From: Bryobacterales bacterium
GTDB taxonomy: Bacteria > Acidobacteriota > Terriglobia > Bryobacterales > Bryobacteraceae
Length of the DNA stretch: 36,580 nucleotides
NCBI GenBank assembly: GCA_003136575.1
Contig: PLEX01000200.1
Location: 1-36,580 of the forward strand
Reading direction: 5' to 3'
The notes under the pieces were generated by a model. That model saw only the letters and a list, made by a program, of their open reading frames with translations, had not been told where the DNA came from and searched no databases. Shown one piece after another: positions 1 to 7,407 of this stretch (position 1 is the first letter of the stretch; each line of letters opens with the position of its first letter). A program made the position numbers and the translations under genes.

Positions 1-1119
1 ATGGCGCTCGATGGCTTTCAATCGCTGATGATCGATTTTTACCATCAGGCGGACCTCGAAAGCCTCTGGAAAAAGGTCCTGCCCGCGTACGACAGGGAAA
101 TCGCCCGTTATCACAAGCCGATTCTCGACATGACGAATACCGTGGAGTCGTATCTTCGCGTTTCCGCCAACGACTATCTGGAAAGGCAATTTCACTGCTG
201 GGTGGAACTGCTGGTCGCCCCGGAAGTGATTTCGACTTTCCACTACGCCGACGATACCTACGTCGTTATTTCGCCGTCCGAACAGCCGCGGATGTACGAT
301 ATCCGGCACGCATATCTCTTCTACCAGATCGATCCGATCATGATCCGCGACCGGGCCGCGCTTCAGTCCAAACGTTCCCTGCTGGATCTGATGCCGCTCG
401 CGCCGCTTCCCGACGATTACAAGACCAATATCGACCTTCTCGCCAGCCAAAGTCTGGTGAAGGCGGTGGAGGCGAGACTGGACAAGGACACTGCCGCCGT
501 CGACCGCGCAACTCACCAGGGCTTCATCCTGACGCCGTTTTTTGCCGAACAACTGCCGACTTTCGAACAGCAGCAGCAGGGTATGAGGTTCTACGCGGAA
601 GAAATGATCAACGCGATCGATCTTCGCGCCGAAACCGCGCGGCTTTCGACCGTTAAATTCGACGCCGCGCCCTTGCAACGCCAGGCGAAGCAGGTGGTGA
701 TCGCGGGGCCGGAGTTGTCGGCGGCCGGCAAGACGCTCGAAAAGGCCGAAACCCTGTATTCCGCCCGTAGTCTGGAAGAGGCGAAGAGCCTGTTTACGAA
801 GGCACTGGAGCAGAAGGGCGAACCGGCCGAGCACGCCCAGGCATGGTACGGGCTGGCGCGCCTTTCGTTGCTTGACAACAAGGGCGCGGTCGCGTTGCAG
901 CTGTTTCAGAAAACGCTGGAGTCCTCGCCGGACGATTTTACCAGGGGCTGGTCGGACGTTTATCTGGCCCGAATTGCAAGAGCGCAGCACGACTTCGATC
1001 TGGCCTCGAAGTACTACCGGGACGCGCTGGCCGTTACAGGTGCATCGGATAAGGCGAAACAAGCCGCCAGCGGCGAGTTACAGCAACTTTCAAAAAATCA
1101 GGAGAATCAAACACAATGA
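1..1119 (+). CDS. TPR-containing protein, probably 5'-truncated by the window edge
   Basis: The reading frame is open from the first base to a TGA at 1117-1119 (372 residues visible). The first codon happens to be ATG, but there is no signal peptide and the sequence starts as if inside a domain, so the true start is probably upstream. Residues 1-230 form an unrecognised domain with a HAYLFYQIDP segment; related acidobacterial proteins, as I recall them, carry a second histidine here, so a worn metal-binding motif is possible but unproven. Residues 240-360 read as two or three TPR-like helical repeats (for example HAQAWYGLARLSLLDNKG). The stop codon overlaps the next start (ATGA at 1116-1119), so the two genes are translationally coupled and likely one operon. 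The specific role is unknown. Confidence 0.7.
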   Translation: MALDGFQSLMIDFYHQADLESLWKKVLPAYDREIARYHKPILDMTNTVESYLRVSANDYLERQFHCWVELLVAPEVISTFHYADDTYVVISPSEQPRMYDIRHAYLFYQIDPIMIRDRAALQSKRSLLDLMPLAPLPDDYKTNIDLLASQSLVKAVEARLDKDTAAVDRATHQGFILTPFFAEQLPTFEQQQQGMRFYAEEMINAIDLRAETARLSTVKFDAAPLQRQAKQVVIAGPELSAAGKTLEKAETLYSARSLEEAKSLFTKALEQKGEPAEHAQAWYGLARLSLLDNKGAVALQLFQKTLESSPDDFTRGWSDVYLARIARAQHDFDLASKYYRDALAVTGASDKAKQAASGELQQLSKNQENQTQ

Positions 1120-1916
1120 GGCGTATCGCCATTTTTGCCATCGGTATTCTCGCCGCTCTGCCGGCGTTCAGTCAGGCTCCGCCCGCGGGCGCTCCCGGCG
1201 CCACAGGGGCGGCTGCGGCCGCGGCTAAAGGGCCACACCCGAAGTCGAGAGAAGAAAACGACGCGTTGCTCGCCATGTTTAAAACTCCGGACCCCGACGC
1301 CCAAATCAAGGCGTCCCAGGACTTGCTGAGCAAGTATCCTGACACGGATTACAAATCTCAGGCTTTGATCGTGCAGGCGCAGGCTTACCACGCGAAGAAA
1401 GACGAACCAAAAGCCATCGTCGCGGCGGAGAGCGCTCTCGATGCCGACCCGAAGAGCTACGACACGATGCTCCTGCTGGCTGAAATCTATTCCCGCACCA
1501 CGCGCGCAACCGACCTCGATATGGACGACCGGATCGCTAAGTCCGATAAGTTCGCCAAGGAAGCTCTCGCGCTCCTGGCGACCGCCGAAAAGCCCAAGCC
1601 GGACATGGCCGACGCCGATTGGGAAGGCCTGAAGCAGGGTGAAACCCAGCGCGCATGGGTGGCGCTGGGATTCACCTCGCTCCTCAGGAAGAAGTACGAC
1701 GATGCGAAGGCCAACTTCGAGAAGGGCATAGCGCTCTATCCCGATCCTCTGGACATGCTGTATATCGAACGCGCTTATATGACGGCCAAGCGGTATGACG
1801 ACGCGATTTCCTGGATCGACAAAGTGTCCGCTTCGCCCAACGCCAACGACAATCTGAAGAAGATCGCCACGAACGATAAAGCTCACATTGAAGTCCTCAA
1901 GAAACAAGCTCAATAA
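1116..1916 (+). CDS. Secreted TPR-repeat protein
   Basis: This 266-residue protein has a clear Sec signal peptide (MRRIAIFAIGILAALPAFSQ, cleavage near residue 19-20), followed by an Ala/Gly/Pro-rich linker to about residue 40 and then TPR-like helical hairpins to the C-terminus (for example YKSQALIVQAQAYHAKKDEP and AWVALGFTSLLRKKYDDA). It is therefore probably a periplasmic protein-protein interaction scaffold. The start is supported by an AGGAGA ribosome-binding site just upstream and by the ATGA overlap with the preceding TPR gene. It lies 29 bp upstream of rnc and may be cotranscribed with it. No catalytic motif is visible and the partner is unknown. Confidence 0.75.
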   Translation: MRRIAIFAIGILAALPAFSQAPPAGAPGATGAAAAAAKGPHPKSREENDALLAMFKTPDPDAQIKASQDLLSKYPDTDYKSQALIVQAQAYHAKKDEPKAIVAAESALDADPKSYDTMLLLAEIYSRTTRATDLDMDDRIAKSDKFAKEALALLATAEKPKPDMADADWEGLKQGETQRAWVALGFTSLLRKKYDDAKANFEKGIALYPDPLDMLYIERAYMTAKRYDDAISWIDKVSASPNANDNLKKIATNDKAHIEVLKKQAQ

Positions 1917-1945
1917 ATGACCGCGCGCCGGTCCCGGCACCAACG

Positions 1946-2704
1946 ATGACGCCGAATCTCGACGATCTGGAGCAGTCGCTGGGCTACGTTTTCCGGGACC
2001 GCGCGCTTTTGCATCGCGCGCTCACCCATAGTTCCAGAGCGAATGAGTCTCTCGATGCAGGCCGCGCAGACTCGCGCCCGGATATGAGCAGTTCCGATTC
2101 TCCCGCTGACGGCGGTCGAGCCGATAACGAACGTCTCGAATTCCTCGGCGATTCCGTCCTGGGCTGGCTGGTGAGCGAATGGCTGTTCGGACGATTTGCC
2201 GAATTCACCGAGGGCCAGCTTTCGCTTCTGAAAAACCATCTCGTCAGCGCCAACCACCTGCTTGCCGCCGCGCATCGTCTGGACCTCGGCAGGTATCTCC
2301 AACTCGGCCGCGGAGAAGAGAGCGCCGGGGGACGAGGGAAGCAAAGGTTGCTCGTCAACGCGTTTGAGGCTGTGCTGGCCGCTGTATATCTAGATGGCGG
2401 CGCAGAGGCTGCCCGCGCGGTCATCGTCGACCAGACGATTCCGGGTGAGCAAGAGCTGGCCAGCCTTGCGGGGGCCGGACCGCCACGCGACTTCCGCGCT
2501 GAACTCGACCGTCTCGCGCGAGACCGGGCCTTGCCTCGGCCGGAATACCGCCTGGTCGAAGAAAACGGGCCGGGACACGCCAGGACATTCGTGGTTGAGG
2601 TCAGGCTTGGCGGCGATATGACGGCCACCGCCGAAGGTTCTTCGAAGAAAATCGCCTCGCATAACGCCGCACGACGGGTCTGCGAGATGCTTCGGTCGCG
2701 GTAG
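1946..2704 (+). CDS. rnc: Ribonuclease III
   Basis: This is a cytoplasmic double-strand-specific endoribonuclease involved in rRNA and mRNA processing. The signature NERLEFLGDSVLG is present at about residues 61-73, with the two Glu and the Asp of the first metal site. The helix LLVNAFEAVLAAVYLDGG carries the second active-site Glu; Asn occupies the position of E. coli Asp114. A C-terminal dsRNA-binding domain is present from about residue 180 (DFRAELDRLARDR to GSSKKIASHNAARRVCEML). At 252 residues it is slightly long because about 25 Ser/Asp/Gly-rich residues are inserted between ALTHSSRANES and the signature. An upstream ATG at 1918 is out of frame and stops quickly, so 1946 is the start. 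It follows two TPR genes and is convergent with the receptor at 2809. Confidence 0.93.
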   Translation: MTPNLDDLEQSLGYVFRDRALLHRALTHSSRANESLDAGRADSRPDMSSSDSPADGGRADNERLEFLGDSVLGWLVSEWLFGRFAEFTEGQLSLLKNHLVSANHLLAAAHRLDLGRYLQLGRGEESAGGRGKQRLLVNAFEAVLAAVYLDGGAEAARAVIVDQTIPGEQELASLAGAGPPRDFRAELDRLARDRALPRPEYRLVEENGPGHARTFVVEVRLGGDMTATAEGSSKKIASHNAARRVCEMLRSR

Positions 2705-2721
2705 ACTCAGCGCCGAACAGC

Positions 2722-2740
2722 GCGGCCTTCCAGAGGCCGC
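2722..2740. terminator. Hairpin between convergent genes, possible bidirectional terminator
   Basis: A perfect 7-bp stem (GCGGCCT / AGGCCGC) with a 5-nt loop lies between the rnc stop and the stop of the leftward receptor gene. It lacks a clear T-tract on either side, so an intrinsic terminator role is only suggested by position. Confidence 0.35.
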
Positions 2741-2808
2741 ATGCGCCGAGCGACTCCTTAATCACCATCGGATCAAAGAGTTCGCTCGGAAAAGCCGCAT
2801 TCATCAGG

Positions 2809-5800
2809 CTAAAACGACAAGTGCAACGCCAACTGCAGGAAGCGAGAGCTGCCAAGCGTGTGCTGGATGTAGCCGAGGCTACCCTCCGGAGTCGCAAGCG
2901 GAGGCCCTGCGAAATCGGCAAAGTAGGTGACGTCGTTGTTTGGCGCATCGAAATCCGGATGATTGAAGACATTAAAGGCAGTCGCATTGAACCGCAGCCG
3001 GTACTTGTCTTTCAGCAGAAATTGTTTCCCCAAACCCATATCGAAGCGCGTCTGGAAAGGCCCTCGGAATATGTTGCGTCCCGTTCCCGAAAAGAGGGAC
3101 TCGTAGCTGTCGCATCCCGATGCGTTGCAGGCGGGCACGCCGTTCGTGCCAGGCTGAACGAACTGTGGGTAGAAATCCGCTGCGTTCAGCACCGGCTGGC
3201 CCGCCTTGAGGCCCAGGGTGCCCGGCTGTAACTCCGCCTGCTGAGGCGTGACGCCCTGTTTGAGCGGCAGGATGGGATTAGCGATATAAACGTCGCCGCC
3301 ATAATAGATGCTGGCAACCGAGCCGGAATAATCGTAAACGCTGTAAGGCATTCCGCTCTGGGCCACGGCCTGCCCGCTGATGGTCCAACCCCCAAGCGCC
3401 TGATTGAGACCCTTGTTGCCGAACTTGACTGGAACGGTGTAGTTGTAGTTGACGAGAAACACGTGCGTCTGGTCGAAATCCGAGTTTCCGTAACTACTGT
3501 GGGGATCGAGCGGGTTATTTCCGGTAAAGAAGATTCCCTCGCCGCTCTGCTCGTCGAGAGAATGCGACCAGGTATAGGACGCGGTGAACTGGAGACCGAA
3601 CGACAGCCGCTTCCGCGCCTGAAGCTCCAGCGCATCGTAGTTGGATATTCCCTGCGCCTTGTAGAGCACCGAGTTCATATCATACCCAAGATAGGGAACG
3701 CGTAGCTCGGCATTGCCGGCAAACGATGGCGAGGGGTCGATCGGCTCATTGGTGAGATCGAGCGGGCTGATGCCGCCATAGGAAGAGGTCTGCCCGTTGA
3801 TCGGATTCGACGCGGTGGCTATGCCTGGCTGATTGAACGGAATCGGCAAGACCAGGTGGGTGCCGTGATTGCCCACGTATCCCGCCGTGAACAGCCAGCT
3901 GTTCGAGGCCTGATACTGCAGATCGAAAGTCCAGTTCTGGGTATAGGGCAGTTTGTTCGTAATGTCGTATCCGCCAAACAGGAACGGCCCGAACGCATTG
4001 CCGGCGGGATATTTACCCGCCGTCGTCTGCGCAAGATCCGGCAGCAGCGCCTGGAACGCAGCCGGGGTAGTCAACGGAGTGGCGGGCGCGGTGGTTCCGA
4101 ACGGATTGGCGAAGGTGGCGCCCGTAGTGGCGAATATCGCCGAGTTAAATGGCGGTTCCAGCGTTACCGCAAACGGCCCGTTGAAGCCGCCGCCCGCACT
4201 CGGCGAGAACTCCGTAAAATATTCGCCCCGGTCGTAGTACAGGCCGTAGCCGGCTCGCACCGTCAGCTTCGGGCGCGGACTCCACGCAACGCCCACCCGC
4301 GGCGCGAAACCCCATTGAGGGTTCTGCATCAGGGTGCTGCTCGCGCCGTTCTGCCCGGCGAACTCCAGCCCGTCGTTAGTGATAGTGTCCGTTGCCGCAT
4401 TATAGGCGTATTGGCTTCCGTTGAAGCCCACCAGGTGTCCATACTTCTCAGATAGCCCGCCATCGTTGTCCCACCGCAGGCCCAAAGTCACTGTCAGGTT
4501 GCTGCGCACTTTCCAGTTGTCATTAATATACGCACCTATCGTGTTGGAGCGGTAATAGCGGCTCGCCGAGCCGGTGCCGGGAAAAAGGTCCGAAGCACTG
4601 CCCGTTTTCACGTTCCCCTGGAGGAAATTGGACAGGCTGCTGAAGTCGATGATGGAACTGGCCGACGCCTGGTTGATGATGTTCATCTGTGTGTGATCGA
4701 ACTGGTAGCCGAAGGAAAGGGTGTGGCGGCCCTTAACCCAGTTCAGGGCACCGGTGTATTCCCAGTTGTTCTGGTACATTCCGGCGTTTCCGAAGCTGGT
4801 GCTGTTGCCGAACTCCTGCTTTTGGCCAAGCGTCGTATCGAAACTCGAAATCTCGATGAGCGGGAATTCTGTGACGCCCAGGAGATTGATTCCCAATTGC
4901 TGTGCCGTAAGCTCCGCCTGGGTGGAGGCATAAGCCAACATGCGCGTGAATCCGACCCGTTGCATATACGTCATCGACGGAGTTATGGACAGCGTGTTCT
5001 CAACCGATGCCACCTGGCTGCCCGCCGTAAGTGTTTGCGGAAACCCGAGGAAGTAGCTGTTGGGGCTGAATGGAGTCGTCGTGGGGTCGTGCTGGACGTA
5101 ATACTTGGCGGTAAGGCGGTCGCTGTTGCTCAAAAGATAATCGATGTTTGCAATGCCCTGGTCCACGCTCGAAAGCGCATCCGGACCCTGGACCCTCACG
5201 TCATAACCAAGCGATTTTGCAGTTGCCGCGTTCGTGATCTGCGGCGTCGGAATCAGATACTGCCCGTTCGGCAGGACTGCGCTCATGACGGCCAGGCTCA
5301 CTGGATTGATCTGGCTCGCCGCAAGCGTTTTTCCGGTGGTTACGTTATACATGTTCAACAGCCCCGTTACGCTGCGGTCGTTCGTCAGACCGAGCGGCAC
5401 GGCGTCCGTCTGTGTCGAATCCTGGGCGTCCGCGTTACGCACTCCCTGGTACGACAGGAAATAGAAGAGCTTGTCCTTCTTGATCGGCCCGCCAAGAGTC
5501 GCGCCGAACTGATTCCGCACCTGGAAAGGAACCTTGGTCGTGTACGCGGGTGACGCGTTGATGAAGAACGGCGCCGCTTCCATGTCGCTGTTCTGGAAAT
5601 ACTCGTAAAGCTCCCCGTGGAGTCCGTTGGTTCCCGATTTCGTGATGACTCCGACGTGCGCTCCGCTGTGCGCTCCCTGCGTGGCGTCATAGAGCGCGGC
5701 ATTCACGCTGATCTCCTGCATCGTTTCCACTGGCGGACTCGGCAAAGCCTGTCCGATGGCCGCGTATACCGACGTGGCCGTCTGAATGCCTCCGCCCGCC

Positions 5801-6498
5801 GGAAAGTTTTCACCTTCATTCAGCACGAAGCGGTACTGCGTCACGCCGCTGGTCGAGTTCCCGTTGAACAGATTATTCGTATCCACGCCGTTCAGGGAAA
5901 AGCTGTTGCTGCTGGCGCGCTGGCCGTTGGAATAGATCGCCTGATTGCCGAGACCTCCGTTCGAACCCGAGCTGCTGAGAAAGTCGGCGTGGACGCCGGG
6001 CGCCATAATCGCCAGTTGGGTGAAACTGCCGGTACCGAGTGGCGTGTTCTCCATCGTCAGCGCATCGACAACGTATCCGTTAGTCGTGTCCGTTTGATTC
6101 ATCAACGGCGTCGACGCGATCACGTCAACGGAAGCACTGGCCGTGGCCACCTTCAGGGACGCGTCGACGGTTGACGTACGATTGCCGCTGACCTGCACCT
6201 GGGTGTGGGTCTCGGTCTGGAAACCGGTTTTCGAAATCGTTACTTCGTACATGCCGATCGGAAGGTTCAGCGCCGAATAGGAGCCGTTCCCGTCGGTGTG
6301 CTTGGTAATCTCCTGATTGGTAGCCGTACTGCGGGCCTTGACGGTGGCGTCGGGGACCACGGCGCCAGTCGAATCCTTTACGGTTCCGGTGATCGCGCCG
6401 AGGATGTCCTGAGCGCGGCTTGGCGTGTGTCCCAGCAGAAGGATTGAAAAAACTCCAAGATTAAACCAAACGGTGCGGCGGCTGATCGTAGGTTTCAT
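2809..6498 (-). CDS. Oar-like TonB-dependent outer-membrane receptor with carboxypeptidase-regulatory domain
   Basis: This is a 1229-residue outer-membrane protein. A signal peptide ends near residue 29 (TPSRAQ). A carboxypeptidase-regulatory-like beta sandwich follows at about 33-120 (GAITGTVKDSTGAVVPDATV). Next come a plug-like region (QISVNAALYD, HSGAHVGVITKSGTNGLHGELYEYF at about 265-300, quoted in parts) and a long beta-barrel that ends in a terminal Phe (LALHLSF), as outer-membrane barrels do. The size and order match the Oar/cna-B-type receptors expanded in Acidobacteriota, thought to import large substrates or act in adhesion; the substrate is unknown. The ATG at 6498-6496 overlaps the TGA of the upstream small ORF (ATGA), so translation may depend on that ORF. 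It diverges from a second receptor at 7408. Confidence 0.88.
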   Translation of the reverse strand: MKPTISRRTVWFNLGVFSILLLGHTPSRAQDILGAITGTVKDSTGAVVPDATVKARSTATNQEITKHTDGNGSYSALNLPIGMYEVTISKTGFQTETHTQVQVSGNRTSTVDASLKVATASASVDVIASTPLMNQTDTTNGYVVDALTMENTPLGTGSFTQLAIMAPGVHADFLSSSGSNGGLGNQAIYSNGQRASSNSFSLNGVDTNNLFNGNSTSGVTQYRFVLNEGENFPAGGGIQTATSVYAAIGQALPSPPVETMQEISVNAALYDATQGAHSGAHVGVITKSGTNGLHGELYEYFQNSDMEAAPFFINASPAYTTKVPFQVRNQFGATLGGPIKKDKLFYFLSYQGVRNADAQDSTQTDAVPLGLTNDRSVTGLLNMYNVTTGKTLAASQINPVSLAVMSAVLPNGQYLIPTPQITNAATAKSLGYDVRVQGPDALSSVDQGIANIDYLLSNSDRLTAKYYVQHDPTTTPFSPNSYFLGFPQTLTAGSQVASVENTLSITPSMTYMQRVGFTRMLAYASTQAELTAQQLGINLLGVTEFPLIEISSFDTTLGQKQEFGNSTSFGNAGMYQNNWEYTGALNWVKGRHTLSFGYQFDHTQMNIINQASASSIIDFSSLSNFLQGNVKTGSASDLFPGTGSASRYYRSNTIGAYINDNWKVRSNLTVTLGLRWDNDGGLSEKYGHLVGFNGSQYAYNAATDTITNDGLEFAGQNGASSTLMQNPQWGFAPRVGVAWSPRPKLTVRAGYGLYYDRGEYFTEFSPSAGGGFNGPFAVTLEPPFNSAIFATTGATFANPFGTTAPATPLTTPAAFQALLPDLAQTTAGKYPAGNAFGPFLFGGYDITNKLPYTQNWTFDLQYQASNSWLFTAGYVGNHGTHLVLPIPFNQPGIATASNPINGQTSSYGGISPLDLTNEPIDPSPSFAGNAELRVPYLGYDMNSVLYKAQGISNYDALELQARKRLSFGLQFTASYTWSHSLDEQSGEGIFFTGNNPLDPHSSYGNSDFDQTHVFLVNYNYTVPVKFGNKGLNQALGGWTISGQAVAQSGMPYSVYDYSGSVASIYYGGDVYIANPILPLKQGVTPQQAELQPGTLGLKAGQPVLNAADFYPQFVQPGTNGVPACNASGCDSYESLFSGTGRNIFRGPFQTRFDMGLGKQFLLKDKYRLRFNATAFNVFNHPDFDAPNNDVTYFADFAGPPLATPEGSLGYIQHTLGSSRFLQLALHLSF

Positions 6499-6893
6499 TG
6501 TTTTACCCCTCTCTCAAAAAATTTGCCTTCTCTAAAACTAAAGTACTGTCCCCAAAAGTCCTGAACGATAACGACGCAGGATGAATTTTTTCTTCCAAGG
6601 TTGCCATCGACGGTTGTAGTTGTACTGCCGTCCAATTGGACGCCCATGTGGTTTTCCATTTCCAAACCGATCGAATGCGCGCCTTTTCCGTGGGTTTTCG
6701 CCGACGCTTCAAGGTCCGTACCCTTGTTTCGCGCCTTCATCGTGGCGTCGCCCAACGACTCAACTGAGGCATCCCTGGCCGTTCCCGAGATCCTGCCAGG
6801 CACCATTTGCGCATAAGACGGTACCGACAGTACCAGACCGGCCAGACAGACGGAAAAAACCGTGATACACAAACCGCGCTTCGATCGGACCAC
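6495..6893 (-). CDS. Short secreted relic of a carboxypeptidase-regulatory domain, coupled to the receptor gene
   Basis: I chose the GTG at 6893 because a GGAG sits 8 nt upstream and it begins a normal signal peptide (GLCITVFSVCLAGLVLSVPS, then YAQ). A TTG at 6956 would add 21 residues before it. The 132-residue product continues with GRISGTARDAS and DATMKARNKGTDLEA, which align with GAITGTVKDST and DATVKARSTATNQE of the downstream receptor. About 20 residues of the domain core are then missing before STTTTVDGNLG, which matches the receptor's RTSTVDASLK. There is no plug or barrel. Its TGA overlaps the receptor's ATG. I read it as the decayed head of a duplicated receptor that still carries the promoter and leader. 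A functional stand-alone domain is the alternative. Confidence 0.6.
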   Translation of the reverse strand: MVRSKRGLCITVFSVCLAGLVLSVPSYAQMVPGRISGTARDASVESLGDATMKARNKGTDLEASAKTHGKGAHSIGLEMENHMGVQLDGSTTTTVDGNLGRKNSSCVVIVQDFWGQYFSFREGKFFERGVKQ

Positions 6894-6970
6894 GGAATTC
6901 GCTCCGTGGAAAGCTTTTTTCAAGACGATTTGCCCCTTAGCGCCGTGACAGCACAAACCCCGTAGCCTTC

Positions 6971-6999
6971 ATGATAGAAAGCGGCGTGTCACAAAACAA
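6971..6999 (-). promoter_or_regulatory. Candidate sigma-70 promoter for the relic ORF and leftward receptor
   Basis: On the minus strand, TTGTTT (complement of 6994-6999) and TATCAT (complement of 6971-6976) are separated by exactly 17 bp. The pair lies about 75 bp upstream of the GTG at 6893. This was found by eye; there are no transcript data. Confidence 0.4.
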
Positions 7000-7015
7000 T
7001 CCATCGCTCTGAAAT

Positions 7016-7057
7016 TCACCAAATTGTAATTTTGATGGGCTCCATCGTGTTTGGTGA
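7016..7057. repeat. Nested inverted repeat
   Basis: Outer perfect 8-bp arms TCACCAAA (7016-7023) and TTTGGTGA (7050-7057) enclose inner perfect 5-bp arms GATGG (7034-7038) and CCATC (7042-7046). It lies between the divergent receptor promoters and could be an operator pair or a structured element. Confidence 0.5.
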
Positions 7058-7260
7058 TACGGACGGTTTTCGGACGGCGATGGTCGGGGCCTTGTGGCTC
7101 GCGCGGCCCGCGCCCTCGGGAGGGCCGTTTGCGCGGCGCGCAATTGCGTCCAGGATGTTCGCGTTGGAAATGTGTGCATCTCACGTTGAGGCACCCGGTC
7201 GCATCAGGCAGCCCCTTAGGACGGAAACATTAAAATCACGATTCTGTCATCGTTTTGCGA

Positions 7261-7288
7261 TTGGATTTCACCGGTTCGCGGCTATGAT
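7261..7288 (+). promoter_or_regulatory. Candidate promoter for the rightward receptor
   Basis: TTGGAT (7261-7266) and TATGAT (7283-7288) are separated by 16 bp and lie about 120 bp upstream of the ATG at 7408. The match is moderate. Confidence 0.3.
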
Positions 7289-7407
7289 TATAACGACAAC
7301 AATTTTTCGATGTCCCCGGCCACGTTTTGGTACAGGTCTTGCGGCCTTCCCGGCGTGCAAGTCCGCGAATGGCCATCGGGAAATCAATTTCAGGGAGCGA
7401 GAAACTA

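Larger units (their letters stand above)
6894..7407. other. Divergent intergenic region between two receptor genes
   Basis: About 510 bp without a convincing gene. It holds one candidate promoter for each direction, a nested inverted repeat near 7016-7057 and a 14-bp palindrome GCCCTCGGGAGGGC at 7112-7125. Short ORFs crossing it have no recognisable features. Confidence 0.6.

Noticed and set aside
300..360. HAYLFYQIDP in the first protein as a degenerate HExxH protease motif
   Set aside because: The family is not recognised with confidence and the N-terminus is missing, so no claim of a protease origin is made.
2347..2400. Asn in place of E. coli Asp114 in RNase III as evidence of an inactive enzyme
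   Set aside because: I recall Asn at this position in other bacterial RNase III proteins, and the Glu117-equivalent and the NERLEFLGD site are intact, so loss of activity is not supported.
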